DNA of 64,000 bases from Schaalia odontolytica (GCF_002847525.1 NZ_PKKM01000013.1:1-64000); one strand, 5' to 3'; numbered from the stretch's first letter, positions 44,021 to 53,833 are shown. A program made the numbers and translations. Notes: generated from the letters alone by a model not told the origin.

Positions 44021-44299
44021 TCAGGCCTCCAGCTGGGGCACGCCGAAGCGGGCCTCGAGCTTGGGGGCGAGCCACTTCTGGGAACCCTTGTATGCGTAGC
44101 GCTGGGCAACGGCGGCGATGGCCGCGGAGGTCGAGGCGAAGAGCACCAGGGAGGCGATGGTGACGTCGTCGGAGTCTTCGGCGGGGATGGGGCGTCCGGT
44201 GGCGACCTTCCAGCCGACTTCGAAGAGCTTGGAGGCGGCGAAGGCCGCTCCGGCGATGACGACGGTCGTGGCGACCTTTTCGATGGTGGCTGAGTCCAT
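44021..44299 (-). CDS. DUF4235-family small membrane protein
   Basis: The 92-residue protein has two hydrophobic helices (about 7-28 and 48-66) and resembles actinobacterial DUF4235 proteins, with SKLFEVGWKVATGRPIP between the helices. The function is unknown. GGAGG lies six bases before the ATG. It is convergent with the sterol-carrier-like gene. Confidence 0.75.
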   Translation of the reverse strand: MDSATIEKVATTVVIAGAAFAASKLFEVGWKVATGRPIPAEDSDDVTIASLVLFASTSAAIAAVAQRYAYKGSQKWLAPKLEARFGVPQLEA

Positions 44300-44440
44300 G
44301 GTTGCCTCCTGGCGTGGGGGGTGGTTGTCCCTGTGCGCGTGCGCACGATTCCATGATGCCCCACGCGGCGCTCTTGCGCGAGGCCCACGGGCACGCTGTC
44401 CTATGCTTGAACGGTAGTGTTCCCGTCTGAAGGATTCCTC

Positions 44441-45730
44441 ATGGCTCGCGCCCGCTCTGTTTTTGCGCTCTCGGCCCTCGTTGTTGCGGCGTCGACGATT
44501 GCGGCTTGTACGCCGTCCGTGTCGTCGAGCGCGCCCCGGGATCCGTTCGCCTCTCCGATTGTGCCGGGTCAGAGCGCCCGCGCCTCGTCGGCCGCGACCA
44601 CGGCTGGCACGATTGATGCTCCGACGCCGCGCAGTGGTTCGGGGACGGTGACGGTCGCTCTGGTGGGTGGCGCGCAGCTGCCGATGGTGACGGCGCAGGA
44701 GTTCACGAAGGCGACGGGTTTCACGGTGGCCGCGGTGCCCGTCGATAGCGTTGCGGGCCTGGCGAAGACGAACGCGGATGTTGTTGTGGGGCTTGACGGC
44801 GCGGATGCACTGCAGGCGAGCGCGGCCGGTTCGATTGCGGCCGTGGCGCCCCAGGATACGGTGACACTGTCGGGCACGGCTGTGGAGGGCGCGGCTGCTG
44901 CCGTCGCCTACGGTCGTGACGACGTCTGCGTCATTGCCGACAAGTCGTGGATGAGCGCGAATGGACGCCCGCTGCCGACCTCGTTCGGTGATCTGACGTC
45001 TCCGCGTATCCGCGCGCTGCTCGCGGTCCCGGACCCGGCCTCGTCGTCGGTGGGGCGCGCGTTCGTGCAGGAAGCTGCCTCGCAGACGGGCGAGGGACTG
45101 GGATCCTTCGCGCAGTCTCTGAACCCGCGTGTGGACGCCTCCTTGGGGGCGACGATCGGCGCGTGGACCGCGGGCGCGCATGTGTCCGAGGAATACCTCT
45201 CTGAGATCGCGGGGGCCTCCGCCGCCACGTCGGGAGCGTACCCGCTGGTTGTGGCCCCGCGTTCGCTGGCCGCTGCCGCAGCGACGAATACGGGCGCGGA
45301 TTCCTACGGTACGCCGATCTCGTCGACGTGCATCGCCCGCATCATGTACGTGGCCGCGACGGGCTCGTCGGCCTCCGATGGCGCCGAGTCGCTGATTGCC
45401 TGGCTGCAGGGGGAGACCGCTCAGCGCTCCCTGGCGACGACCGGTGCGGCGTACCCGATTGACGGTGTGCTTGCCGCCGACACGAAGGCCGGCTGGCTCA
45501 TGGGTATTACGGGTGAGGCTGTCGTCGCTGACGAGACGATCGGCTCCCTGGACGCGCTCGATGCCTTCCTGGCCACGTGGTCCTCGGCGCTGGCTTCCCC
45601 GGCGCCGACCACGCCGAGTACGCCCGACCCCGCGACCGACCCGGGCACGCAGGACACTGGACAGGATCCGGCGCCCGCGGATGATGCGGCGACCGATCCG
45701 GGCCTCGACGATTCGGGTGACGAGGAGTAA
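44441..45730 (+). CDS. Lipoprotein resembling thiamine/iron ABC-transporter binding proteins
   Basis: The 429-residue protein has a lipoprotein signal peptide ending TIAAC (about Cys23) and a low-complexity linker to about 65. The solute-binding-like domain contains EFTKATGFTVAAV, NADVVVGLDGADAL and SFGDLTSPRIRALLAVPDPASS, the typical layout of ThiB/AfuA-like proteins. A Pro/Asp/Thr-rich tail of about 45 residues ends it. No permease or ATPase genes are adjacent, so it is an orphan or serves a transporter elsewhere. GAAGGA stands six bases before the ATG. Confidence 0.7.
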   Translation: MARARSVFALSALVVAASTIAACTPSVSSSAPRDPFASPIVPGQSARASSAATTAGTIDAPTPRSGSGTVTVALVGGAQLPMVTAQEFTKATGFTVAAVPVDSVAGLAKTNADVVVGLDGADALQASAAGSIAAVAPQDTVTLSGTAVEGAAAAVAYGRDDVCVIADKSWMSANGRPLPTSFGDLTSPRIRALLAVPDPASSSVGRAFVQEAASQTGEGLGSFAQSLNPRVDASLGATIGAWTAGAHVSEEYLSEIAGASAATSGAYPLVVAPRSLAAAAATNTGADSYGTPISSTCIARIMYVAATGSSASDGAESLIAWLQGETAQRSLATTGAAYPIDGVLAADTKAGWLMGITGEAVVADETIGSLDALDAFLATWSSALASPAPTTPSTPDPATDPGTQDTGQDPAPADDAATDPGLDDSGDEE

Positions 45731-45752
45731 TCCCCGCCGGACGCCCCTGAAG

Positions 45753-45785
45753 AGTCAGCCTCGCAGCATTGCGGGGCTGACTTTG
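45753..45785. terminator. Bidirectional terminator between convergent genes
   Basis: AGTCAGCCTCGCA (45753-45765) pairs with TGCGGGGCTGACT (45770-45782) around GCAT and is followed by TTT. The stem includes the stop codon of the minus-strand gene. Confidence 0.8.
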
Positions 45786-47074
45786 CATTCTTCGCCGATG
45801 CGCATGGGGGCGATGAGGCCCGCTTCGCGCAGCTCGAGGAGGCGCGGCACGGTGCGCTCGACGACCTTCCATGGGTCGATCGTGTTGAGGTAGATGCGCG
45901 TGCCGCCCTCGAAACCCGCGAGCGTCGAGATGCGCCACTTGAGCAGGATGCGCCAGCGCATGGGCGTGGACACGGTGGGCGGGCGGTGGTACCACTCCTC
46001 GTTGGCGGGCACCTCCACGCCCGTTGCAGCGTGCGCGGCGTGGAGGATGTCGGAGATCCCCCGCATGGCCTCGGGGCTGACCTCCCACGGGTTCTTCGGC
46101 TCGCCCAGGGGCCAGATCGCGATGCCGGGGAAACGGTGCCCAAACCCGGCCAGGGCGACGGCGTGCTCGTTCTGGGCGATGAGGAGCTTGCGCGTGGCCG
46201 CGACGGTGAAGATCTGGTCGTAGATGTCGGGCTGGGCGCGCAGGCGCTCGAGTTCAGCTTCGGTCTGGACGGACAGGTCGTCGATTGCGACGAGCTGCTT
46301 GTGCAGGTGGTCGAAGGATGCGCCCGCGGGGCGCAGCCAGTTCTGGAACGTCGCCACATAGCGCACGGCGGTGTCCAGGTCGTACAGGTCGCGCATCGAG
46401 CGGGCCGTGTAGGCCGTGTACTGCTCGTGCTCCTCGGGGGTGAGGGTGCCGGACCCGGCGAGCTGGTGTGCTTCGGTGGCGCCGTCGACGTAGTGGCGCT
46501 TGCCGATGATGAGGTCGTGCCCGCCGGAGAAGAAGCCGTTGGCGTACTGCAGGCGCGCGGTCTCGCTGGTTGCCGCAAACTCGCCCTCGCTCATGCCCGA
46601 GGCCAGCATGCGGGCGCGCACGACGTTCATGACGTGCTCGTAGCCAGCGTCGGAGGCCAGGTAGTGCGCCATGCGGCGGCGGTCATTCTCGGAGGGGACG
46701 TGCCCGTGGTTGAGGTGCCAGTAGTTGTAGGAGACGATCTCAAACAGGTTGGGGATGCGTCGGAATTCGGCGACCGTGTCGCCGAGCTGATCGGCGCCGA
46801 GGGCGTCCAGCTGCTCCCAGGACCCGTCCTCGTGGCGCACCAGGCGCGACTTCTCGGGCGGGGTCTCGAGGTATCGGCCGGAACAGAATGCGCAGTGGTG
46901 TCCGTCGGCCTCGTGGTTGATCGGGTTGTGGTCCGTGTGTGGCGCGGTCAGGGGGCGGTTGCTGCGACCGGGGACGGTCCACACCTCTGTGCCCGTGAGG
47001 AGGTTTTGCTGTTTGACAGTGCCGTCGGCCAGTCGAACGATGGCGCGGTCGGCGCGCGTGAGCTTGGAAGCCAT
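45755..47074 (-). CDS. DUF4921 / galactose-1-phosphate uridylyltransferase-like protein
   Basis: The 439-residue protein looks like a HIT-superfamily nucleotidyltransferase related to GalT. It has a CAFCSG zinc-type pair (about 54-59), YNYWHLNHGHV (about 106-116) and a catalytic-type segment FDHLHKQLVAID (about 242-253), where GalT normally has HPHxQ. The substrate is unknown. The ATG at 47074 has TACGAT exactly six bases upstream and no ribosome binding site, so a separate leaderless transcript from the upstream aldo/keto reductase gene is likely. Confidence 0.7.
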   Translation of the reverse strand: MASKLTRADRAIVRLADGTVKQQNLLTGTEVWTVPGRSNRPLTAPHTDHNPINHEADGHHCAFCSGRYLETPPEKSRLVRHEDGSWEQLDALGADQLGDTVAEFRRIPNLFEIVSYNYWHLNHGHVPSENDRRRMAHYLASDAGYEHVMNVVRARMLASGMSEGEFAATSETARLQYANGFFSGGHDLIIGKRHYVDGATEAHQLAGSGTLTPEEHEQYTAYTARSMRDLYDLDTAVRYVATFQNWLRPAGASFDHLHKQLVAIDDLSVQTEAELERLRAQPDIYDQIFTVAATRKLLIAQNEHAVALAGFGHRFPGIAIWPLGEPKNPWEVSPEAMRGISDILHAAHAATGVEVPANEEWYHRPPTVSTPMRWRILLKWRISTLAGFEGGTRIYLNTIDPWKVVERTVPRLLELREAGLIAPMRIGEECKVSPAMLRG

Positions 47075-47080
47075 GTCTGT

Positions 47081-47086
47081 ATCGTA
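47081..47086 (-). promoter_or_regulatory. -10 element TACGAT, predicted leaderless promoter of the DUF4921 gene
   Basis: On the minus strand TACGAT is followed by six bases and the ATG. Confidence 0.55.
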
Positions 47087-47093
47087 CCCGTCT

Positions 47094-47972
47094 TCAGAGT
47101 CGGTCCATTGTGGCCGGATGCGACCCCATGCGACCGGCTTCGCCCGCGTCGAGGGCATCGATGCGCGCGGTCTGTTCGGGATCCAGCGAGAAGGAGAACA
47201 CGTCGAAGTTGGCGGCCATGCGCTCGCGGCTCAGGGTCTTGGGGAAGACGACGTGGCCGCGATCCAGCGCCCAACGTAGCGCGACCTGCGTCGGGCCCAC
47301 CCCGAGCTGCGCGCCGATTTCGATGAGCGTCGGGTCGGTGACCGCGCGTCCGCGCGCCAAGGGGGACCACGCCTCGAACACCATGCCGAGTCCCTGTGCG
47401 TAGGTGCGCAGGTCGGCGTTGGGGAAGAAGGGGTGGGATTCAACTTGGAGGACGTGCGGGGCGACTGTTGCGACCGCGCGGACGGCCTCGACGTGCTCGC
47501 GCTCGTAGTTCGACAGGCCGATCGCGCGTGCGCCGCCTGCGTTGAAGGCGTCCTCGAGGGCGGGCCAGGGCAGGGCGACGTCGCCTCCGTAGAGCGTGGG
47601 CAGCGGCCAGTGCACGAGGAGGAGGTCCACGTAGTCGGTGCGCAGGTCCTCGAGGGAGCGCTGGATGGACGCGGCTGCCCGATCGGGCTCGTGGTTGGAG
47701 TTGTCGACCTTCGTCGTGACGAACAGGTCTTCGCGCGCGATGCCCGATGCCTCGAGCGCTGCCCCGACCTCGGCCTCGTTGCCGTACATCTGAGCGGTGT
47801 CGATATGACGGTACCCGACCTCGAGGGCGCGGCTCACCGCGTCGTACGTGTCCTCGGGTGCGACCTTGTAGGTGCCGAATCCGAGCACGGGGATGGGTGA
47901 TCCTGTCGGGAGTATGAGGGTCGGAATCGGGGACGAGGCCGGGGTGGGGCCAGCGGGAAGCGGGGTGTTCAT
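47094..47972 (-). CDS. Aldo/keto reductase
   Basis: The 292-residue NADPH-dependent reductase has the complete catalytic tetrad in context: Asp in GYRHIDTAQMYGNE, the Tyr in the same segment, Lys in VTTKVDNSN and His in LLLVHWPLP. IGLSNYE and the C-terminal VVFPKTLSRERMAANFDVF (cofactor site) are standard. It resembles 2,5-diketo-gluconate reductase-type enzymes. The first 20 residues are a Pro-rich extension. AGGAGG lies eight bases before the ATG. Confidence 0.9.
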   Translation of the reverse strand: MNTPLPAGPTPASSPIPTLILPTGSPIPVLGFGTYKVAPEDTYDAVSRALEVGYRHIDTAQMYGNEAEVGAALEASGIAREDLFVTTKVDNSNHEPDRAAASIQRSLEDLRTDYVDLLLVHWPLPTLYGGDVALPWPALEDAFNAGGARAIGLSNYEREHVEAVRAVATVAPHVLQVESHPFFPNADLRTYAQGLGMVFEAWSPLARGRAVTDPTLIEIGAQLGVGPTQVALRWALDRGHVVFPKTLSRERMAANFDVFSFSLDPEQTARIDALDAGEAGRMGSHPATMDRL

Positions 47973-48117
47973 CGGTGAATCCTCCTAGTCGTTCCCAGTG
48001 TAGCCTCCCGCACACGCTGCGGTCGCCGTCGTCCGCGGGCGCGGTCGGTGCGCATGTCGTAGCGTTGTCCTCGTTTAACGCCGTGCGCGGCGACGATCTG
48101 AGAGCGCAGGAGGAATC

Positions 48118-48942
48118 ATGATTAATGCCTACGAGACGGAGGACGGCGTCGTCTTCGACATGAGCAACCTGGAGTGCGAGGCGCTGCGCTCATACGCCGA
48201 CGGACTCCTGGCTGATCCCGAGCATCCGTTCGTTGAGCTGCTGCGCGGCCAGGGCCTCGTTGTTGGTGATACTCCCGTCCCGCGCCTCGCTGCTCTCCTT
48301 CAGGCGTTCTCGCAGGCAACGAAGGTGCTGACCGCCTGGGTCGTCGCTCCGGCTGGGTGCCGCCGATCCACCTTCTTCGTTGGCCCGCACTCCTCTGTGG
48401 TGTCACGGTGCGAGGACGGGATGCTACTTCCCGGCGAGGATGACCCGTTGTCGGTGTGGGTGGTTGACTCCGCGCAGCTGCGCGACACGTTCTTCGAGCT
48501 CAGCGCCATCGGCGAGCCTTCCGGCGAGGGGGTGTTGCCGACGGCGGTGCCGGCGACGCTCTTCGGTGCCCTCGAACGGGCGGAGGTGACGGAGATACTC
48601 GTGGAGGTGCCGAAGGTGGCCCGTGAGATCGCCGAGCTCATCGACACCGAGGTGGACGAGGCGACGGGAGGCTTCTGGGCGGACCTCGCGGATGACTCGT
48701 GGGTGGGACTTTCCGTGCGGGTCGTTGATGCGGTGTCGTACCCGAGTCTGTCGGGCGAGAGCTGGCGTTTGCTCGCCACCAGCGAGGAGGTCTGCGAGGT
48801 GCTGGCCGGCGTTGAATTCACCGAGCTGTATCCCGACGAGGTGCCCCTGCTGGCGAGCGCAGATGGTGAGTTCTGGGCGGTTGCTGCCCCTTCATCGACG
48901 GGGGTGCTCTGGGAAGATATCGAGGATGTTCTCTCCGAGTAG
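48118..48942 (+). CDS. Protein of unknown function
   Basis: The 274-residue acidic protein has no signal peptide or membrane segment. It begins MINAYETEDGVVFDMSNLE, and a mixed alpha/beta pattern runs throughout, with LSVWVVDSAQLRDTFFEL near 116-133. It faintly recalls EspG-like proteins of type VII secretion systems, but this is not secure. AGGAGG lies close before the ATG. Confidence 0.65.
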   Translation: MINAYETEDGVVFDMSNLECEALRSYADGLLADPEHPFVELLRGQGLVVGDTPVPRLAALLQAFSQATKVLTAWVVAPAGCRRSTFFVGPHSSVVSRCEDGMLLPGEDDPLSVWVVDSAQLRDTFFELSAIGEPSGEGVLPTAVPATLFGALERAEVTEILVEVPKVAREIAELIDTEVDEATGGFWADLADDSWVGLSVRVVDAVSYPSLSGESWRLLATSEEVCEVLAGVEFTELYPDEVPLLASADGEFWAVAAPSSTGVLWEDIEDVLSE

Positions 48943-49335
48943 TCCAACTCCTGAACCGCAGATCTCACAGTCTGAGAACGTCGGGTGACAAATTATTTCT
49001 GTCCCGATGGTCAGTCGGCCTGTTTGCGGCGTTTTTCCCGGCTTTGGACGCTCGTAGTCCTCTCTTTTGAGGAGGCTGACCGCGTGAGTAGAGAAGTGCT
49101 GAAATGTCGCTGAAAAACCCTTGAATGGCGTCTGCAATGTGGTTGACACTTAAATTGGTATGACGGTCAATATCTGTGATATAGCGCGAAAATTCGGGGA
49201 CTCCTGTCTAACCAGACGGTAGGCTTTATGTTAGGTAACCCACCGTGAATTCCCCGCTCTAAGAGCAAAATTCGCGTACGATAGATACTGTTCAACCACA
49301 GATCGTCTACACGTCCAGACAATGAACGGAGAGTT
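48943..49335. promoter_or_regulatory. A/T-richer intergenic region upstream of the PadR operon
   Basis: This 393-base stretch has no gene. TTGACA (49143-49148) with CAATAT (49168-49173, 19-bp spacing) is the best promoter and would give a leader of roughly 155 bases. A palindrome GCTCT-A-AGAGC (49256-49266) and a TACGAT (49277-49282) lie in between and may be the PadR operator and a second -10. The base composition differs visibly from the coding flanks. Confidence 0.5.
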
Positions 49336-49944
49336 ATGTCGGTTCGCAATGCACTGCTCGCGCTTGTTGCGCAGCAGCCCGCCGGTGTCTACCGCCTGAA
49401 GCAGATGTTCGAGGAGCAGACGTGCGGAGCATGGCCGCTGAATATCGGCCAGGTCTACCAGACGATGCAGCGCCTCGAGCGCGATGGTCAGGTTGTGTCT
49501 CACGCTGAGACCAACGCGGGCCGTGATTCTGAGGTCTTCGAGCTGACCGATGCTGGTCGCGACGTCCTCGCCGCCTGGTGGTCCACACCCGTTCCCCGCG
49601 AGCACCCCGAACGTGATGAGCTCGTCATGAAGCTTGCCGTGGCTGCCGCCGACCCGACGGTCGACGTCGAGGCCATGATTCAGACTCAGCGTCGCTCGAC
49701 CCTGGGTTCCCTGCGTGACGTCACCCGCCTGAAGGCTTCGGCCGATGAGGGTGAGCTCGCATGGAAGCTCATCCTGGAGCGCCACATCTTCGACCTTGAG
49801 GCCGAGCTCAACTGGCTCGACCACATCGAGTCCGGTGCGGTCTCCGAGGCCGCGCGTCGTGCCGCCTTCGCTGCCGCGAAGGGTCGCTCGATGAGCTGGG
49901 CTCAGGCTGAGGTCAGCATTTCGGAGCGTGCCGGGGTGCGATGA
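49336..49944 (+). CDS. PadR-family transcriptional regulator
   Basis: The 202-residue protein has the PadR winged helix at about 1-85, with LLALVAQQPAGVYRLKQMFEE, the recognition-helix region NIGQVYQTMQRLERDGQV and the wing. A C-terminal helical dimerisation domain follows. PadR repressors are commonly linked to ABC exporters of antimicrobial compounds, as here. ACGGAGAG precedes the ATG. It overlaps the ABC gene by four bases, so it is in the same operon and probably represses it. Confidence 0.92.
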   Translation: MSVRNALLALVAQQPAGVYRLKQMFEEQTCGAWPLNIGQVYQTMQRLERDGQVVSHAETNAGRDSEVFELTDAGRDVLAAWWSTPVPREHPERDELVMKLAVAAADPTVDVEAMIQTQRRSTLGSLRDVTRLKASADEGELAWKLILERHIFDLEAELNWLDHIESGAVSEAARRAAFAAAKGRSMSWAQAEVSISERAGVR

Positions 49945-50678
49945 GCCAGCCTGTGCCACTACCGATCCGGATGGTTGGCGTCGGACATGAGTTCGGCGCG
50001 GACGGTGTCCGAGTGAGAGCGCTCGACGGGATCGACCTTGAGGTCGCACCCGGCGAGCTTCTCGCTGTTATGGGACCCTCTGGCTCCGGTAAGTCGACGC
50101 TCCTGTCGATCGCCGGTGGTCTCGAGCGTCCGATCCGTGGAAGTGTCTTCATTAACGGGGTTGACCTGGCGTCGCTGGACAGCGTGCACCGCGCCGAGGT
50201 GCGTCGCCGCTCAATTGGGTACGTCTTCCAGGACTACAACCTGATCCCGTCTCTGTCGGCTCTTGAAAACGTTGAGATGCCGCTGCAGCTCGATGGTGTG
50301 AGCCCGTCGAAGGTCCGCTCGGCCGCGATGGCTGCGCTGGAGGAGGTGGGCGTTGCCGACCTGGCAGACCGGTTCCCTGAGCTGCTCTCCGGTGGTCAGC
50401 GACAGCGCGTCGCGATCGCCCGCGGGCTCGTGGGTAACCGCTCGGTCATTCTTGCGGATGAACCGACGGGTGCGCTCGATTCTCACACTGGCGAACAGAT
50501 CATGTTGGTGTTGCGTGATCACATTGATGCCGGTGCAGCCGGTATCCTCGTGACTCATGAGGCCAGAATGGCCGCATGGGCAGATCGAACTGTCTTCCTA
50601 CGCGACGGTCGCATCGTCGACCGCTCGAGGGGAGACTCGCTGAGGGATCTGCTGGCAGACACAGCACCAAGGATCTAA
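49941..50678 (+). CDS. ABC transporter ATPase, MacB/LolD type
   Basis: The 245-residue ATPase has Walker A GPSGSGKST (about 44-52), Q-loop YVFQDYNL, signature LSGGQRQRVAIARGL (about 148-162) and Walker B VILADEPTG. It belongs to the group that works with FtsX-type permeases. The ATG overlaps the padR stop (ATGA), and its stop overlaps the permease ATG by one base. Confidence 0.95.
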   Translation: MSQPVPLPIRMVGVGHEFGADGVRVRALDGIDLEVAPGELLAVMGPSGSGKSTLLSIAGGLERPIRGSVFINGVDLASLDSVHRAEVRRRSIGYVFQDYNLIPSLSALENVEMPLQLDGVSPSKVRSAAMAALEEVGVADLADRFPELLSGGQRQRVAIARGLVGNRSVILADEPTGALDSHTGEQIMLVLRDHIDAGAAGILVTHEARMAAWADRTVFLRDGRIVDRSRGDSLRDLLADTAPRI

Positions 50679-53401
50679 TGAGCAGGCTCAACACACGGAT
50701 GAGGCGATGGGGAGTAGTACTCCGCATCGCCTCTCGTGATGCGCGCCAAAGCTTGGGGCGCACGCTCACGGCGGTGTTTCTGATCTCGCTGCCGATCATT
50801 ATCGCGATCGCGGCGATCACCTTCTGGGATGTGACGACCTCGCAGCGCTACCATGCCTCGTCGTGGCTCGGACACCGCAGCGACGTGCAGGCGGTGACGC
50901 TGCATCGCTCCTCGAGCGCCCTCGAACAGGACTTTACGGTCGATCGCCTGGCGTCGACGGCCTCGAGCGACGAGGTATCGGTCTCGATGGAGACCCTCAA
51001 CAGCTGGGTGCCAGCAGGCGACCATCTGATCGCCGTTGACACTCTCTACCAGCTGCGTCTGGAAACGGCTGAGGGCGCGGGCTTCACGGTTGACAATGGC
51101 ATGCAGACGGCCTCACTCGAAGCTCCGCGTGTCAATGCTGGAGGCAAGACCGGGCCCCTGGCCGCCGGCCACGCCGTTATCTCTCAGGATGTTGCCCGAG
51201 CGCTCTCAGTCTCGGTCGGAGACAGCGTCAATCTGTCCCTGACGATCGCTAAGGAACGCGCAACGCAGACCCTTAAGGGAACCGTCGTTATCGATGCACT
51301 CATCGGTGGCACCGAGCGCGCCATTATCGGCGACGGAACGCTTCCCATCGATCGCCTTGCCGTCGCGGGGCGCACGCAGACGGCCTGGTACGTGATCGGA
51401 CCTGTGCCCATCACCTGGGAAAAGGTCCGTGAGCTCAACGCGTCCGGCTTCTCTGTCCTGTCTCGCCAGGTGTTGGCGAACCCGCCCGACGCCTCTGTGC
51501 TCTCCCCGCGCCTCGAACAGTACGAGGTATCCCAAAACGCTCGTCGTGCGAACCCCGGCCAGTACCTTCTCCTCGTTGCGGGTATCCTCCTGATCCTCAC
51601 GGAGATGGTCCTGCTGATCTCGCCGCTGTACACCGTCGCTCAGCGCTCGGTGATGCGCACAGCCGCCATGATCGTTGCGAACGGCGGCGACCGCACGGAC
51701 GGACGCAGGCTCACTATTGCCCACGGCGTCATCATCGGCATCTACTCGGCGTTTTTTTCTGCCGCCTTGTCTGCGGCCTCCATGGTCGGCATCGGCATGT
51801 GGTCGGGCCTGGGCATCGGCATCGTCCCCTGGTGGCCTCTCGCGCTGTCTGTGCTCCTGCCGGTTCTCCTCTCGCTGATGGCGTCCGTGTCCCCGGCGCA
51901 CACGACCTCCCATATCGACACCTCCGCCGTTATCGGCGGGCGCGTGTGGGAGCCATCCCGCCTGGTGCGACGCCGCATGATCTACCCGCTCGCCCTCCTT
52001 GCCGGCCTGCCGCTGCTCGGCCTTGCCGCCTGGCAAGGCTCGATTCTGGTGCTCGTCGTCGGTATCGGTCTGCTCGAGGCGGGCCTGATCGGATCGATCC
52101 CCTACATCTTCACCCGGTGGCGCGCTCCCAACCGCCGGGCGTCGATGAGCATGCGCCTCGCCCTGCGCGACGCGGTGCGCAACGGCCATCGTACGTTCCC
52201 GGCCATGGCCTCGATCCTGACGACCGTGTTCGTTGCCTGCAGCCTGCTCATCACCCTGTCCTCGTCGAACGAGGCCGGCTGGAACGCTCGCCCCCACGTG
52301 GGCCAGCGTGGTCAGATCTTCGTGTCGACCGTCGATCGCACCGAGTCGGTCAAGCGCTCACGTGACCTCATGAAGTCCGCTGTCGATGCCGTCAACGCCC
52401 AGCGCGGTGTCACGTCGCAGGTGACGCTCAATGGCCTCGCGTGGAACAGTGGGCCGGGTGGCCCGACCAGCATGGTCGAGGCAGTGCACCCCTACAACGG
52501 TTCGACCTTCACGATGTCGGACAAGATTGGCACCATGACGGAGCTGGACCTGGCCTACATGGTCGACGACGGCACGTATCTGCGTGAGGCTGGATACTTC
52601 ACCAACGAAGACGACATGGTGCGTGCAATCGCGACCCTCAACGCCGGCGGTGTCCTCATTCCCGATCCGCAGTACATCGACGGCGCTGGCCAGGTGACGC
52701 TGCGCAGCCTCGATATGAGCGCCATCGCCGAAGCGAAGGCTGCCGGTGCCTCGGACGACAATCTGCCGGACGCCAAGGTGACGACCGTCCAGACCTTCGT
52801 CGCCACGCCCCTGACTCGCGTCAACATCATCGTGCTGTCGCCGACCGCAGCGTCCTACCTGGGCCTGCAGGCGCGGCCTCTGGGCGAGCTCCTGACCGTC
52901 GAGAAGCAGGTTAGTCCCGTCGACGCTCCGTCGTTCCAGGCGACGATTGCCCGCCAGGTGCCCGGCGCCTCTGCTCAGGTCATTGTTCCGACGATGCGTT
53001 CCCTCGTCCTGCCCTACGTTGCAGCGCTTATCGCCGTTGTCGCTGCGGCGGCCACGGTCGCCCTCGTCGTCGCCCTGTCGGCCTCGGACATGCGTCCCGA
53101 TCTCGATACGCTCGACGCAATCGGTGCGGCCCCCGCGATGCGTCGCCACGTCACCACGTGGCAGGGTATCGTGCTCGCGCTGAATGTCATCCCGACGGCC
53201 GTTCTGTCCGGCCTCGTCGTCGGCGTCCTCGCCGTCATTACGTTCGCTAACGCGCATGTATTCTCGACGCTCACTACGCTGCGGCCCATCGTGCCGTGGG
53301 GTGCGCTCCTGGGCATGCTCATCGGCATGCCGATCCTGTGCGCGCTCGTCGCGATTGTCCTGACGCCCCGCCACCAGAAGCGTATTCGTCGCATCAACTA
53401 G
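50678..53401 (+). CDS. FtsX-type ABC transporter permease
   Basis: The 907-residue permease has an N-terminal membrane helix (about 25-45), a large extracellular part (about 45-290), three helices (about 300-430), further helices around 440-520, a second extracellular part (about 530-770) and three C-terminal helices (about 780-900). This duplicated FtsX layout resembles bacitracin-type exporters and mechanotransmission transporters. Together with the PadR gene it forms a three-gene operon, probably for export of or resistance to a peptide or lipid compound. The ATG shares a base with the ATPase stop (TAATG). Confidence 0.9.
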   Translation: MSRLNTRMRRWGVVLRIASRDARQSLGRTLTAVFLISLPIIIAIAAITFWDVTTSQRYHASSWLGHRSDVQAVTLHRSSSALEQDFTVDRLASTASSDEVSVSMETLNSWVPAGDHLIAVDTLYQLRLETAEGAGFTVDNGMQTASLEAPRVNAGGKTGPLAAGHAVISQDVARALSVSVGDSVNLSLTIAKERATQTLKGTVVIDALIGGTERAIIGDGTLPIDRLAVAGRTQTAWYVIGPVPITWEKVRELNASGFSVLSRQVLANPPDASVLSPRLEQYEVSQNARRANPGQYLLLVAGILLILTEMVLLISPLYTVAQRSVMRTAAMIVANGGDRTDGRRLTIAHGVIIGIYSAFFSAALSAASMVGIGMWSGLGIGIVPWWPLALSVLLPVLLSLMASVSPAHTTSHIDTSAVIGGRVWEPSRLVRRRMIYPLALLAGLPLLGLAAWQGSILVLVVGIGLLEAGLIGSIPYIFTRWRAPNRRASMSMRLALRDAVRNGHRTFPAMASILTTVFVACSLLITLSSSNEAGWNARPHVGQRGQIFVSTVDRTESVKRSRDLMKSAVDAVNAQRGVTSQVTLNGLAWNSGPGGPTSMVEAVHPYNGSTFTMSDKIGTMTELDLAYMVDDGTYLREAGYFTNEDDMVRAIATLNAGGVLIPDPQYIDGAGQVTLRSLDMSAIAEAKAAGASDDNLPDAKVTTVQTFVATPLTRVNIIVLSPTAASYLGLQARPLGELLTVEKQVSPVDAPSFQATIARQVPGASAQVIVPTMRSLVLPYVAALIAVVAAAATVALVVALSASDMRPDLDTLDAIGAAPAMRRHVTTWQGIVLALNVIPTAVLSGLVVGVLAVITFANAHVFSTLTTLRPIVPWGALLGMLIGMPILCALVAIVLTPRHQKRIRRIN

Positions 53402-53410
53402 GGGACGTCG

Positions 53411-53833
53411 ATGAGTGAGACCCCCGACGAAGTCGTTATCCCTGCCGGCGCGCTCGCCTCGTCGTCCGTGCGTGTGGATACCTGGCTATGGGCAACCCGG
53501 CAGCTGAAGTCACGCTCCCAGGCCACGGCCGCCGTGCGCGCGGGGCACGTGCGCGTCAACGGGGAGCCCGTTAAAGCGGCGTACAAGGTGTGCGTGGGGG
53601 ACGAGGTACGCCTGCGCATCGAGGGCTTCGACCGCATCCTCGGGGTGGTCCTGCTGCTCAGCAAGCGCGTCTCCTACCCGCAGGCTCGTATCGCCTACGA
53701 CGACCGCACCCCGGAGCGCCCGCGCATGCACATGCCCGTCGCGATGCGCGAGAAGGGGAGCGGTCGGCCGACCAAGAAGGAGCGCCGCGAGCTCGATAGG
53801 CTTCGCGGCTATGACTCCCACGAGCACTACTGA
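53411..53833 (+). CDS. S4-domain RNA-binding protein, Hsp15-like
   Basis: The 140-residue protein has an S4 domain at about 20-75, with VRVDTWLWATRQLKSRSQA, AGHVRVNGEPVK and VGDEVRLR. A basic C-terminal extension with GRPTKKERRELDRLRG follows. Hsp15 binds stalled 50S subunits and recycles them. It follows the permease by only nine bases but is probably functionally unrelated. Confidence 0.88.
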   Translation: MSETPDEVVIPAGALASSSVRVDTWLWATRQLKSRSQATAAVRAGHVRVNGEPVKAAYKVCVGDEVRLRIEGFDRILGVVLLLSKRVSYPQARIAYDDRTPERPRMHMPVAMREKGSGRPTKKERRELDRLRGYDSHEHY

